From Daldinia sp. FL1419 (taxonomy: Eukaryota > Ascomycota > Sordariomycetes > Xylariales > Hypoxylaceae): a stretch of DNA of 25,215 nucleotides. The notes under the pieces were generated by a model that was not told the origin of the DNA, searched no databases, and saw only the letters and a program-made list of their open reading frames with translations. The translations under genes were made by a program, and so were the position numbers. The stretch covers positions 1 to 25,215 of the forward strand of contig MU623627.1 of the NCBI GenBank assembly GCA_025201765.1, read 5' to 3'. Positions 10,503-19,272 of the stretch are shown piece by piece. Position 1 is the stretch's first letter, and every line of letters begins with the position of its first letter.

Positions 10503-11234
10503 CGGAGGGTTGCAGTTCGAATTGAGGCTCGTATGGAAAAGGAGTGAGACAGGATGTTTGGTTGAATGTAGCTGTGTAGCGATGAACTAATCCAAGCCGA
10601 GCCACGAAGAGGGGATTAGTTGATTAACTTAGTTTGATTGGTTAACTTCCATGGTTGGAGACCTACACTAGGTTATTTTCCCAAGGTAGGTACATACACT
10701 CGATAGGTACCAGGGTAGCCTAAACAATTATTGAAAAATTTATACACTAACAGGTACATACATAGTACGTATGTATTGTACAATACCAGCAGGGACTGAA
10801 CTTGGGTTGAGCGACCCCCACTAAGATCTTGCATGATTTTAGCGCCATCTCGAGAGTCCAGGCACTCCCTGCATTCAAGATTCAATGTGTAATAATAACC
10901 CGGAAGCCGCACTGGAAGTCACGGTGGAAACCCGTATGCAAGGCAGGTATGTAGCACCCTCCTATTGCTCCTATTGGAGTTCTCATTGGAGGCTTATTAG
11001 AGGTTGGCGATGCCGCTAGCAACTCGCGGCGATCTTAGGAATTTTATCGTCTTACAACTATCATTCCTCGTTCTTCTACAAGTCACACACTAGCACATTT
11101 TTTACGCCTAATAATAAGACTCTAAGCAGACTTATCGTCCAAGTCTATGATGTCATCAAATATGAAATCTATCAAGCGAATAATGGTGAACTAGTAAAGC
11201 CACCGTAAAGCTCGTCGTAAGCCGATATCTCCAG

Positions 11235-11276
11235 TGTGATAACGAATGTGATAACGAATGTGATATCGAATGTGAT
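11235..11276 (+). promoter_or_regulatory. 12-bp GATA tandem array upstream of carRA
   Basis: The unit TGTGATAACGAA is present twice, followed by TGTGATATCGAA and a final TGTGAT. This places four evenly spaced GAT cores (GATA, GATA, GATATC, GATA) on one face at 12-bp intervals. The array ends where a TATA box starts, 197-238 bp upstream of the carRA ATG. In Neurospora and relatives, light induction of carotenoid genes runs through the White Collar GATA zinc-finger proteins, which bind closely spaced GAT-type elements. A light-response element is therefore a reasonable inference, not demonstrated. AreA-type nitrogen GATA factors could also bind here. Confidence 0.55.
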
Positions 11277-11285
11277 ATATAAATA
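11276..11285 (+). promoter_or_regulatory. TATA box of carRA
   Basis: TATATAAATA follows the GATA array directly and lies about 190 bp upstream of the carRA start codon, leaving room for a 5' UTR of roughly 150 bases. The orientation fits carRA. It was assigned by sequence match only. Confidence 0.5.
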
Positions 11286-11472
11286 AATTCGGAAGTCCGA
11301 AGCAAGCATGGATCACAGTATGGATCTCGGATCACGATTAAATTACTTCTGACCACTTACTAAAGCTACTTCCATCCTCAATTCAACGTACTGATGCGTT
11401 ATGTTGATAGATTACAATCTTGGCTGTACAGGTATACGTCTTGTAAACTTACCGTAAGGTCTCGTGCCCGTT

Positions 11473-13369
11473 ATGGCCTATGACTACGCTCTCGTGTAAG
11501 CCTCCCCAACTATAAGAAACCCTTGAAAACGCCGAGACTAATTCGTCAAGCAGACATCTCAAGTACACCATACCGCCAGCTTGTCTCCTCACTTTCATCC
11601 TAAAGTCTCTTCTTACAAAGCTTGACTTATATAAAACATTTACAATAATAACAATTGCCTTCCTTGCTACGCTTCCCTGGGATTCATATTTAATACATCA
11701 TGGCGTTTGGACATACCCTCCTGATGCGATAGTTGGACCGCGTCTCTTTGGAATCCCGGCCGAGGAATTGTTCTTCTTCGTTATACAAACCTATCTCACG
11801 TCCATGCTGTATATCATATTGAACAAGCCGCTGCTCCACGCTCAGTTCCTTACGAATGAGGACGACTGTACGTCCAAGTCTCGAAGAATACGGCTAGCCG
11901 GCCAAGTTATCCTAGTAGGGTGCATTGCCGCTGGCATCTCACTTGTCAGAAGTGGAGGCGAGGGGACGTATCTTGGTCTAATATTAATATGGGCTTGCCC
12001 TATCGCGCTTCTTACATGGTCATTTTCAGGATACTTCATGATCAAGCTACCTCCTACATGTGTTATAGCTCCAATAGTCGTGCCAACCGTCTATTTGTGG
12101 GTTGTAGACGAACTCGCTCTGGGGCGCGGAACATGGGCTATCGAGTCAGGAACAAAGCTCGGCTGGCGCCTTTGGGGTAGCCTAGAGCTGGAAGAGGCCT
12201 TATTCTTCCTATTAACAAACGCCCTAATCGTATTTGGCCTGATTGCCTTTGATAGGGGGCTAGCAGTTTTATACACTTTTCCGAAGCTATTTCCCGTCGT
12301 ACCGGAGACTCCTTCTCCTCGTCTACTTGCCAAGGCTGTCTTGCTAGATCCCTTGAAGTATGATATGGTGCGGGTGAGAGGTATAGGGGAGGCTGTTCAG
12401 ACGTTGCGAAGAAAGAGCAGGAGCTTCTACTTGGCCAGCTCGGTGTTTCCTGGGCGCCTCCGTATTGACCTTGTTCTTCTGTGAGTAGACGCCGGACTAA
12501 AATTTCTACTTTGTATTAATTCTTTCAGATACTCTTTCTGTAGAGTAGCAGACGACTTGATAGATGAAGCGCGCGGCGAGAGCGAGGCCAGGCTTTGGAT
12601 CAAGAAGTTGACTAACTACCTTGATCACGTCTATGGCTCTGATCAACAGTTGCCATCTTCAGTACAGAATATCAATGACTTTGTAGAGGAAAACTTTCCA
12701 GAGTCAGCGAGGTCAGCGCTGATACTGCTACCATCAAAGGTCCTCCCAAGCAAGCCATTTTATGAACTCTTGGGAGGATTTAAAACGGACCTCTTTTTCG
12801 GCGGAACCGATCTTAATCAGACTGGACGATTTCCTATTAGGAACGAAGCAGATCTCGAACTTTACGCGCATCGTGTCGCGAGTACTGTCGGGGAACTATG
12901 TCTGAGGCTTGTATTCTACCACTGCACTATAAAATTTTCAAGCGACAAGGAATCTATCCTCGTCAGAGCGGCTCAAACAATGGGACATGCATTGCAATAC
13001 GTAAATATTGCTCGCGATATTCTGGTGGACGCTGAAATCGGTCGGGTTTACTTGCCTACGGATTGGCTCAAGCAGGAAAAATTGAATGCTCGGGATGTTA
13101 TCAAAACTCCAGGGCGGCCAGAAGTAGAAAGACTCAGACAGAAATTGTTGGATTGGGCGTTTCGGGAATACGAATTTTCACGAAATACTATGAACATGCT
13201 TCCCTACGGGGTTCGCGGTCCTCTAATCGTAGCCGTTGAGAGCTACATGGAAATAGGCCGCGTTCTACGAGAGAGAGCTGGCGTTCCATCCAAAGCCCGT
13301 AAGTGGAGGGCGACAGTTCCTCGGTCAAGACGGATATGGGTCGCATGGAAGAATCTTTCGGCTTCATGA
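11473..13369 (+). CDS. carRA: Bifunctional lycopene cyclase/phytoene synthase (3 exons)
   Basis: Condenses two geranylgeranyl diphosphates to phytoene and cyclises lycopene/torulene ends; AL-2/CarRA family. Exons 11473-11495, 11554-12480 and 12529-13369 give 596 aa, about the family's usual length. Exon 1 encodes only MAYDYALV before an intron. Exon 2 resumes HLKYTIPPA, the conserved N-terminus of AL-2 proteins. Residues about 1-250 are a multispan membrane cyclase domain with PWDSYLI, VWTYPPDAIVGPRL and IPAEELFFFVIQT. The C-terminal part is a squalene/phytoene-synthase domain with SRSFYLAS, the first Asp-rich motif DDLID at about 325-329 spanning the region after intron 2, and the second, ARDILVDAEIGRVYLP, at about 478-493. 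The frame reopens cleanly at both junctions, and no stop or missing motif was seen. carB follows on the same strand 1.1 kb downstream. Photoinduction is expected from the family and from the upstream GATA array. Confidence 0.96.
11496..11553 (+). other. Intron 1 of carRA
   Basis: 58 nt with donor GTAAGC, branch-like GACTAAT at 11536-11542 and acceptor AAGCAG. It splits a Val codon (GT|A). It is required because the downstream frame is closed by a TAA near 11514 with no in-frame ATG in between. Confidence 0.88.
12481..12528 (+). other. Intron 2 of carRA
   Basis: 48 nt with donor GTGAGT, a CTAA-type branch region at about 12497-12501 and acceptor TTTCAG. It splits a Leu codon (CT|A) and restores LLYSFCRVADDLID, the first Asp-rich motif of phytoene synthases. 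Confidence 0.95.
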
Positions 13370-13411
13370 CAACTATTCAGCTCTGCCTCTGGTCCTCTCA
13401 CATTTTAAGCC

Positions 13412-13442
13412 ATATATATGTGTATATATATATATATATATT
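13412..13442. repeat. (TA)n microsatellite after carRA
   Basis: An interrupted TA dinucleotide run (one GTGT interruption) starts about 40 bases after the carRA stop codon, so it probably lies within the 3' UTR. Confidence 0.85.
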
Positions 13443-13903
13443 AATTCAGAGCACGAGAAGCGATGCATCATTTAAATAGATGATACCGCTATACGCCATG
13501 TAGAATAACAATGCAAATAAATAATGTAGACACATGTACTCCCTTTGACTATAGCCTCACCCTCTAGTATAAGGACTTGACTGATTGTATTATAACTTAT
13601 GGGCATACTCTATTTTATTACGATTCTCGAAGTTTAGGTTGCGGCCTACATGATGTGTATATGGTTTCTTCCCACTCAGGTGTTTAAAAAGAAAGTCACA
13701 TTGACTTTTCATCCGAGCCGGACTCATTAAAGTTCCCATTCCATCTTAACCGATTCGGGCGGAAAGTAGGGTAGAGCGTGTTGCGGGAATCCGGTGACGC
13801 TAGGGAACGCCTCCTATTAGCCTTGCCATTGACGGATTATCGACGATGATGAATCATTATGTTCGAACCGAGCACTCGTTATACCTATGCAACTCGGTGT
13901 AAA

Positions 13904-13921
13904 CCCCCCCCCCCCCCCCCC
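13904..13921. repeat. C18 homopolymer
   Basis: Eighteen consecutive C residues followed by six A residues. Length polymorphism or sequencing error is likely at such a tract. Confidence 0.85.
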
Positions 13922-14000
13922 AAAAAAGATTTTCTTCTTGGCGTAGTCAGCATTCCCCCTGGGCGATGTGAACCATAATCATACCGAATCAAGATCGCAC

Positions 14001-14041
14001 GAGGGAGAAAAAAAAAAGAAAAAAAAGGAAAAAAGAAAAGA
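14001..14041. repeat. 41-base homopurine tract
   Basis: An unbroken A/G run, mostly A, about 80 bases after the C18 tract and about 450 bases upstream of the carB start. Such poly(dA)-rich runs often exclude nucleosomes in fungal promoters; that role is only inferred here. Confidence 0.8.
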
Positions 14042-14493
14042 TGGGCTGTGCCTGTGCCTCTTTGTCCGCTTGATTCCTATCCTACGGTAAGATTCCCGAG
14101 CGGATCGTTGGTAAGGACTATCCGTCCCGAGATATCGGGTCGTTATATCATATCACTAGAGTGAGGCTAAAGGACTACGTGTGATGATTTATTAAATTGT
14201 GTCTTAGAAGTGTGGTTATATGTGCACGTTCCTTACTTGTGGATGGCGTTTGTCTAAGTTATATACCCCCCCACCCCCTTTGCCACTCTGGCATGGCAGC
14301 GTATGAACCTTTTCAAACTTTGGGCGTGCTTGCCTCCTTTACCAGGTATAGACTGGAGATTCTTTAGATCTATTTTCCGAGTTAACCCTTTCTGAATTGG
14401 GTCCAAGCACCAAAGTTGTCGACTTGCCATCGTCTATATCATTTGGCCTACTAGTATCTTATGCCGGTAGGGTATCGCGTCAAAGGAGGAGAA

Positions 14494-16315
14494 ATGCCTA
14501 AGATAAATAGGAGGAAAGCTATTGTCGTCGGTTAGTACATTGCATATCAGTCTTATATAACTACTTACTGACGCCATCAAAGGCGCAGGAGCCGGCGGCA
14601 TCGCTACGGCAGCCCGGCTAGCGAAGGCTGGGTTTTCCGTAATCGTACTAGAGAAGAACTCATTCACGGGCGGGCGATGTAGTCTGCTATTTCATGAGGG
14701 CCATCGCTTCGACCAAGGTCCGTCTCTCTTACTACTTCCCAAGCTTTTCCAAGAGGCGTTTCGCGACCTGGACACGTCACTCGAAGCTGAAGGTGTGGAA
14801 CTGCTTCGTTGCCCGACCAACTACAAGGTCTGGTTCGCGGACGGCGAGAGCTTCGAGCTGTCGACGGACCTCGCGCGCATGAAGACTCAGATCGAGCGCT
14901 GGGAGGGCAAGGATGGATTCTATAGGTACTTGGACTGGCTACGTGAGGCTCATCAGCATTACGAGCTTAGCGTTAGCGAGGTGCTGCATAGGAACTTTAC
15001 GAGTTTCTGGGACTTAGTAGTTCCTCATTTTGTACTCACAGGGCTGAAGCTGCACCCGCTGCATCGAGTCTGGGGTCGCGCTAGCAAGTACTTTTGGACC
15101 GAGAGGTTGAGACGTGTATTCACATTCGCGACCATGTACATGGGTATGTCGCCTTTCGATGCCCCGGCGACGTACTCGCTTCTTCAATACACGGAGCTGG
15201 CGGAGGGCATATGGTACCCACGTGGGGGCTTCCACGCCGTACTGGCGGCGCTTGTGAGGGTTGGCGAGAGATTGGGGGTCCAGTATCGATTAAATACACC
15301 AGTTCAGCAAGTCGTCGCCGGCCCCGATGGAACGACTGTGCGGGGGGTGAAGCTGGCGACGGGCGAAGTCCTGGAGGCGGATGTGGTCGTCGTAAACGCA
15401 GACCTCGTCTACGCCTATTCTAATCTGTTCCCGCAGACGTCGAGTATACAGAGCTATGGAAAGTCCCTGAGGAAAAAGGATGGATCATGTAGTTCGATAT
15501 CGTTTTATTGGAGCCTAGACCGCACGGTCCCAGAACTACAGACACATAACATTTTTCTCGCGGACGAATACCGAGAATCGTTCGATGCCATCTTCGACAG
15601 GCAATCCCTCCCCAAAGAACCCAGTTTCTACGTCAACGTACCTAGCCGGATTGACCCAAGCGCCGCCCCAGAGGGCCGGGATTCCGTGATCGTGCTTGTC
15701 CCCGTCGGACACTTGCCGGATTCCAAAGGTTTCTCCGAACCTCGGGCCGCAGGCTTATCCCGGGATCAAGACTGGCAGGCACTCATAAATCGGGCGCGGC
15801 GAGCCGTACTATCGACGGTGTCCGCGCGTACGGGATGCGAGTCCCTAGATAAATTCATCACAAACGAGATCATCAACGACCCGGCCGCGTGGGAAGACAA
15901 GTTCAACCTAGACAAGGGGTCGATCCTAGGTTTGGGTCACGGATTCTTCAACGTCCTAGCCTTCCGCCCAGGTACGCGCGCGAAGGTGCTAGCAAACACG
16001 TACTTTGTAGGCGCCAGCACACATCCTGGCACGGGCGTCCCGATTACGCTGGCCGGCGCTAAGATCACGGCCGAGCAAATCTTGGATGACTTTAGGGCGC
16101 CAGTGCCGTGGCGGGGGAAAGCGGCGATGGGTATGGATGGGGATCAGGGTGCTCTCCAGAACGAGAGGACGAGCCCGCTGGATACGATACAGCGGAGTGG
16201 CTTGGGGATCTCGTTCCTGCGGGTGGTGTTATATTTATATGTGCTGGTGTCGATGGTGTCGATGGTGTACATATTATGGTATAGTTATCCCAGAGGGAGG
16301 TTATTAATCGTATGA
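14494..16315 (+). CDS. carB: Phytoene desaturase (2 exons)
   Basis: FAD-dependent CrtI/AL-1/CarB-type desaturase that introduces the successive double bonds turning phytoene into lycopene or 3,4-didehydrolycopene in membranes. Exons 14494-14530 and 14583-16315 give 589 aa. Splicing restores the dinucleotide-binding motif VVGAGAGGIATAARLAKAG at about 11-29, then LEKNSFTGGRCSL and FDQGPSLLLLP. Further on are RVFTFATMYMGMSPFDAPA and SLLQYTELAEGIWYPRGG. The C-terminal phytoene-dehydrogenase signature NTYFVGASTHPGTGVPITLA is near 483-503. A hydrophobic segment at about 552-578 is the usual C-terminal membrane anchor. An in-frame ATG at 14461 would add 11 residues; 14494 is preferred because it leaves 12 residues before GAGAGG, close to AL-1. 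It works with carRA directly upstream. No defect was seen. Confidence 0.96.
14531..14582 (+). other. Intron of carB
   Basis: 52 nt with donor GTTAGT, branch TTACTGAC and acceptor CAAAG. It splits a Gly codon (G|GC) inside the FAD-binding GAGAGG motif. The frame otherwise stops at the TAG within the donor. Confidence 0.92.
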
Positions 16316-16959
16316 ATTTACTCTGTATCTATGACTACTTGGGGGTGGTTTTATAATATTCCTTTATCGACTTCGAAGCAACTCCAAGGTCGTTTATTCT
16401 CCAAGGTCGTAGACCTGTATATCACAAAATAGAAGATTACTTTCCTACCTCATCCACGTTCTACGTAGCACAGCCATCGTATCAAACATCGTCTAGCAAC
16501 TGCCGTCGAATGATATCCCTCTAGCACCCATCTACTTCTGGGGTCTTGTCCAATTGGTGCTAACCTACACCCCTTTCTTCTTCTTCTTCTTCTTCTTCTT
16601 TTTAATTCGATAAATCTCCATTCCCATTAGCACCGCTTACATTAAATCCGTCCGGCACCAGATACATCGTACCATACGAACCCGGGGGGGGAGACCAAAA
16701 AAACTAACCTACCTACTTAGGGCATACAATATCTCGTCATATGTATTGGGTTTATATTTATGCTCTTCTACGTCGGCTTCTCACGGTTGATCGATCGATC
16801 ATCAAAATTGCCAAATTTAAGGTAGACGCCCACTATATCCCCCGGACGCAATCTTCGTTAATCTTCATCTTCATCTAATCGTTCTCTCTATCATCATAAC
16901 TTGGCTGTATATAGCTTGCCCTCGTTAGAAGATCCATATCTGGCTCGCCTAGAACGTCT
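16316..16959. other. Convergent intergenic region
   Basis: 644 bases between the 3' ends of carB (+) and the annexin gene (-). It contains a TTC microsatellite and a G8 run (16684-16691). No coding frame or RNA gene was recognised. Confidence 0.6.
16575..16600. repeat. (TTC)8 microsatellite
   Basis: About eight TTC units in the carB/annexin intergenic region. Confidence 0.85.
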
Positions 16960-19272
16960 TTACTCCCGCGCCCGGCTTCTGCTCCTCTCATGACTACGAC
17001 TTCTATCCCTATGCTTATGGTCCCTGACAGCAAGCAATCCCTCGCTCCTCTCTTTCTCTCTCCTCCGCTCTCTATCTCTCTCCTTCTCCTTTCTCCTACG
17101 CCTCTCTTCTCGTTCCCTCTCCTTCTCGCTTCCGCGATCTAATTCGCGTTCCCTCTCTCTGATTCTCTCTTCCCTCTCTCGATCCGACCGCTTGATCTCC
17201 TTTACAGCCTCGACTTTTTCGAAGCTCTTCACGTCGTCGGGAATACGAGTGACAACTAGTTGCTGGCAGAACAATCCCCATTCACCACTAGTTCCTTCCT
17301 TCACGGCGTCAGCCAGCTCTTCGCCGTAGCGATCGTGGTAGGCCTTTTTGATGGCTGTCATATGATGACGGTCCCAGTGGAAACGAACGAGACGAGAGAT
17401 GAGGAGCTCTCGACGCAGTTGATCCTTCCTAGAAGCCGTAAGAGCGTGATGGAGAAGGAGTGCATCGCGGACAGGCTTGTTGATAATTCCATTGAGAATA
17501 TGAGCCAGGAGTTCGCCCTGAATTGGATTGTTTAGCAACGTATCTCCAGATCGAGAGGCGGAAACCGAACTACTCACCACAAGATTCCCGCTCTTCTTCA
17601 GCGCATCCCGAGCAAAATTGCTACCAACAACCTTCTCATAGAGCCGAAGGACTTCTCTCAGGTGGTTATCACTCCTCAGGACAACTATCTGGATCATAGC
17701 AGTCTCACCACCCTTGTCGCTACGGACAGCTTTATACAGAACTTCAACATCATCCTGCACCAGGTCATGGTTGATAGGAAGCCGCCTTCCGTACTCATCC
17801 ACATCTTCCATTCGCTTTTCTTCAAGCACAGTAAGTACCGCGCGCTTGAATTTGTCTTCTTTCAGTTCAGTTTTCATACATAGCGCCAGTGAGTCTTTAT
17901 ATTTTTTATCCGAGAAGGCTTCCTTGATTTTCGCGATCTCATAATTAGAGCGCCCCATCAAGCTTTCGATTAGCAATTCACGTCGCGTCTTGTCTCCATG
18001 GTACCAAAAATTAGCCCAATAAGCCTCTGATTCCCATTTGCCGAGCGCAACAGTGTAACACGCTTTCATAAGGACAGGCTCCTCATCCTTTAGACGGACA
18101 CGGATATGCTTAGCGACATTGACGCCCTTGCGTTCGGGGCCAGTCTTGACGAGACTCTTGTACTGGACACGCAACTCCATGATCTGCTCATGCGTCATTC
18201 CAGGCAAAATCTCAATTAGCGGCCCCGTGTCGGGAGGCAGGTGATCACCCTTAAGGGCTTTTGCCAAACGAGCCGCATCATCAATAGGATCATGGAAACG
18301 GGCACGGCGGCGCTTCTTCTCGCCATTGCCTTCACCATCGGAAAGGTTGGGCGAAATAGGTTCAATGTCTGAACTTCTTGGGTCATCCGAAGGAAGAAGT
18401 AGCGGTGATGGCATCGGCGACATGGACTGGTATGTGCCGTAGTAAGATTCTAACAATGGTGACGGTGGCGCGTTTGATAGCGAGGGCGAGGCAGCATGGT
18501 GTCCCGTATTGACGGTCAGCGTAGACATCCGCCCAGTAGGCGGCCTGGTAGAATGATCCCGGCGAGCACCCAAGCCGGGGTCTGCGGCAACGATCCTCGC
18601 GCTTGAAGATTTGATATCTAGTCCGTAGTAATCACGCTGTTGTGGTTTATCCGGCCTCTCTGCAGTCGGTGGATATACCGATTCCACGCGGGGATATCTA
18701 GACTTATCTCCAGGTCTGTCCTCCTCCCGCCAGCCGGGTCCAGAATAACCGACGCCGCCCGAAGGTGATGGAGAGTGACCACTCGAATACCTAGTAGCTG
18801 GCGGAGGAGGCACAACACTGCCATAGGCTAAGTCGTCTTCTAACTTTTCCTTCTTGAGTTCTTTCCTCCGCTCTTTTTCACCTTCGGACTCGCGCAACCT
18901 ATTCGAGTATTTTGCGGGAAGGAGGGTATCGGCGCTTCGTCGCAGTGCATCCTGGGCTAACTCTACCATATCTTTATCGCCCTTAGATACGCGTTCTTCG
19001 CTGTGCCTTTGGTAGCGTCGTTCATCTTCCGAAGTGATAGAGTTACGACTAGCGCGGTAGTAGCTGGATTCGTCTGTGGGTGAAGCTGGACGGTAGGAAC
19101 GGCGAGGTACCGTGTCATCGTAACTGTATCCAGCAGGCGGGGAGGGCATGCGTACGGCATCAAGTAGCGATGGGGAACTTTCGCGGCCGCGACGGCGGTT
19201 GTAACCTCCACTAGCGCGTGCTGGGGATGGTGTACGACCGCGATATTCGCTGTCACCGACTTTTAAAGACAT
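16960..19272 (-). CDS. Annexin-like protein, fungal ANXC4 type
   Basis: Single exon of 770 aa from the ATG at 19272. The frame stays open to an earlier ATG at 19311 (783 aa), but the shorter start MSLKVGDSEYRGRTPSP fits the family better. Residues 1-325 are a low-complexity, Ser/Pro/Arg-rich N-terminal extension. An annexin core of four degenerate repeats spans about 330-680: repeat 1 with GPLIEILPGMTHEQIMELR, repeat 2 with LLIESLMGRSNYEIAKIKEA, repeat 3 with MIQIVVLRSDNHLREVLRLY, and repeat 4 with RLVRFHWDRHHMTAIKKAYH. The usual GxGT loops and their paired acidic residues that bind calcium are missing or altered, so calcium-dependent membrane binding is doubtful. The tail (about 692-770) is an E/R-rich charged helix ending in RS/SR dipeptides. 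Fungal ANXC4 proteins share this large size and degenerate core. Cellular role unknown. Confidence 0.85.
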   Translation of the reverse strand: MSLKVGDSEYRGRTPSPARASGGYNRRRGRESSPSLLDAVRMPSPPAGYSYDDTVPRRSYRPASPTDESSYYRASRNSITSEDERRYQRHSEERVSKGDKDMVELAQDALRRSADTLLPAKYSNRLRESEGEKERRKELKKEKLEDDLAYGSVVPPPPATRYSSGHSPSPSGGVGYSGPGWREEDRPGDKSRYPRVESVYPPTAERPDKPQQRDYYGLDIKSSSARIVAADPGLGARRDHSTRPPTGRMSTLTVNTGHHAASPSLSNAPPSPLLESYYGTYQSMSPMPSPLLLPSDDPRSSDIEPISPNLSDGEGNGEKKRRRARFHDPIDDAARLAKALKGDHLPPDTGPLIEILPGMTHEQIMELRVQYKSLVKTGPERKGVNVAKHIRVRLKDEEPVLMKACYTVALGKWESEAYWANFWYHGDKTRRELLIESLMGRSNYEIAKIKEAFSDKKYKDSLALCMKTELKEDKFKRAVLTVLEEKRMEDVDEYGRRLPINHDLVQDDVEVLYKAVRSDKGGETAMIQIVVLRSDNHLREVLRLYEKVVGSNFARDALKKSGNLVVSSSVSASRSGDTLLNNPIQGELLAHILNGIINKPVRDALLLHHALTASRKDQLRRELLISRLVRFHWDRHHMTAIKKAYHDRYGEELADAVKEGTSGEWGLFCQQLVVTRIPDDVKSFEKVEAVKEIKRSDREREERIRERERELDRGSEKEREREERRRRKEKERDRERRREKERSEGLLAVRDHKHRDRSRSHERSRSRARE

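Larger units (their letters stand above)
10381..11472. other. Divergent promoter region between hotdog gene and carRA
   Basis: 1.1 kb without a convincing gene. It contains a heptamer array (10447-10502), TAGGTA-type palindromic motifs near 10684-10715, a 12-bp GATA-bearing tandem array (11235-11276) and an adjoining TATA box. It should contain the promoters of both flanking genes. The 79-aa and 66-aa minus frames inside it lack any family signature and look spurious. Confidence 0.7.
13370..14493. other. Intergenic region between carRA and carB
   Basis: 1.1 kb with no gene. It contains a TA microsatellite (about 13412-13442), an 18-base C homopolymer, a 41-base homopurine run and, closer to carB, GGATCG (14102-14107) and GATATC (14131-14136) cores and a TTATATAC sequence near 14259. 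The last 400 bases are the probable carB promoter. The GATC/GATATC cores could serve GATA-type light factors, but they are too short to claim. Confidence 0.6.

Noticed and set aside
11156..11356. 66-codon minus frame with repeated SHSLSHSLSH
   Set aside because: It is the antisense translation of the 12-bp GATA tandem array, not a protein.
11768..12484. Stand-alone 238-codon frame starting at 11768
   Set aside because: The start is a TTG inside the conserved IPAEELFFFVIQT stretch. The true carRA start is upstream, through a 58-nt intron, and the 3' end runs into intron 2.
13861..13880. GTTCGAACC-like T-loop suggesting a tRNA
   Set aside because: No matching acceptor stem, D arm or anticodon arm could be drawn around it.
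14461..14493. Alternative carB start 33 bases upstream
   Set aside because: It is in frame and cannot be excluded, but it would give a leader longer than is usual for AL-1/CarB before the GAGAGG motif.
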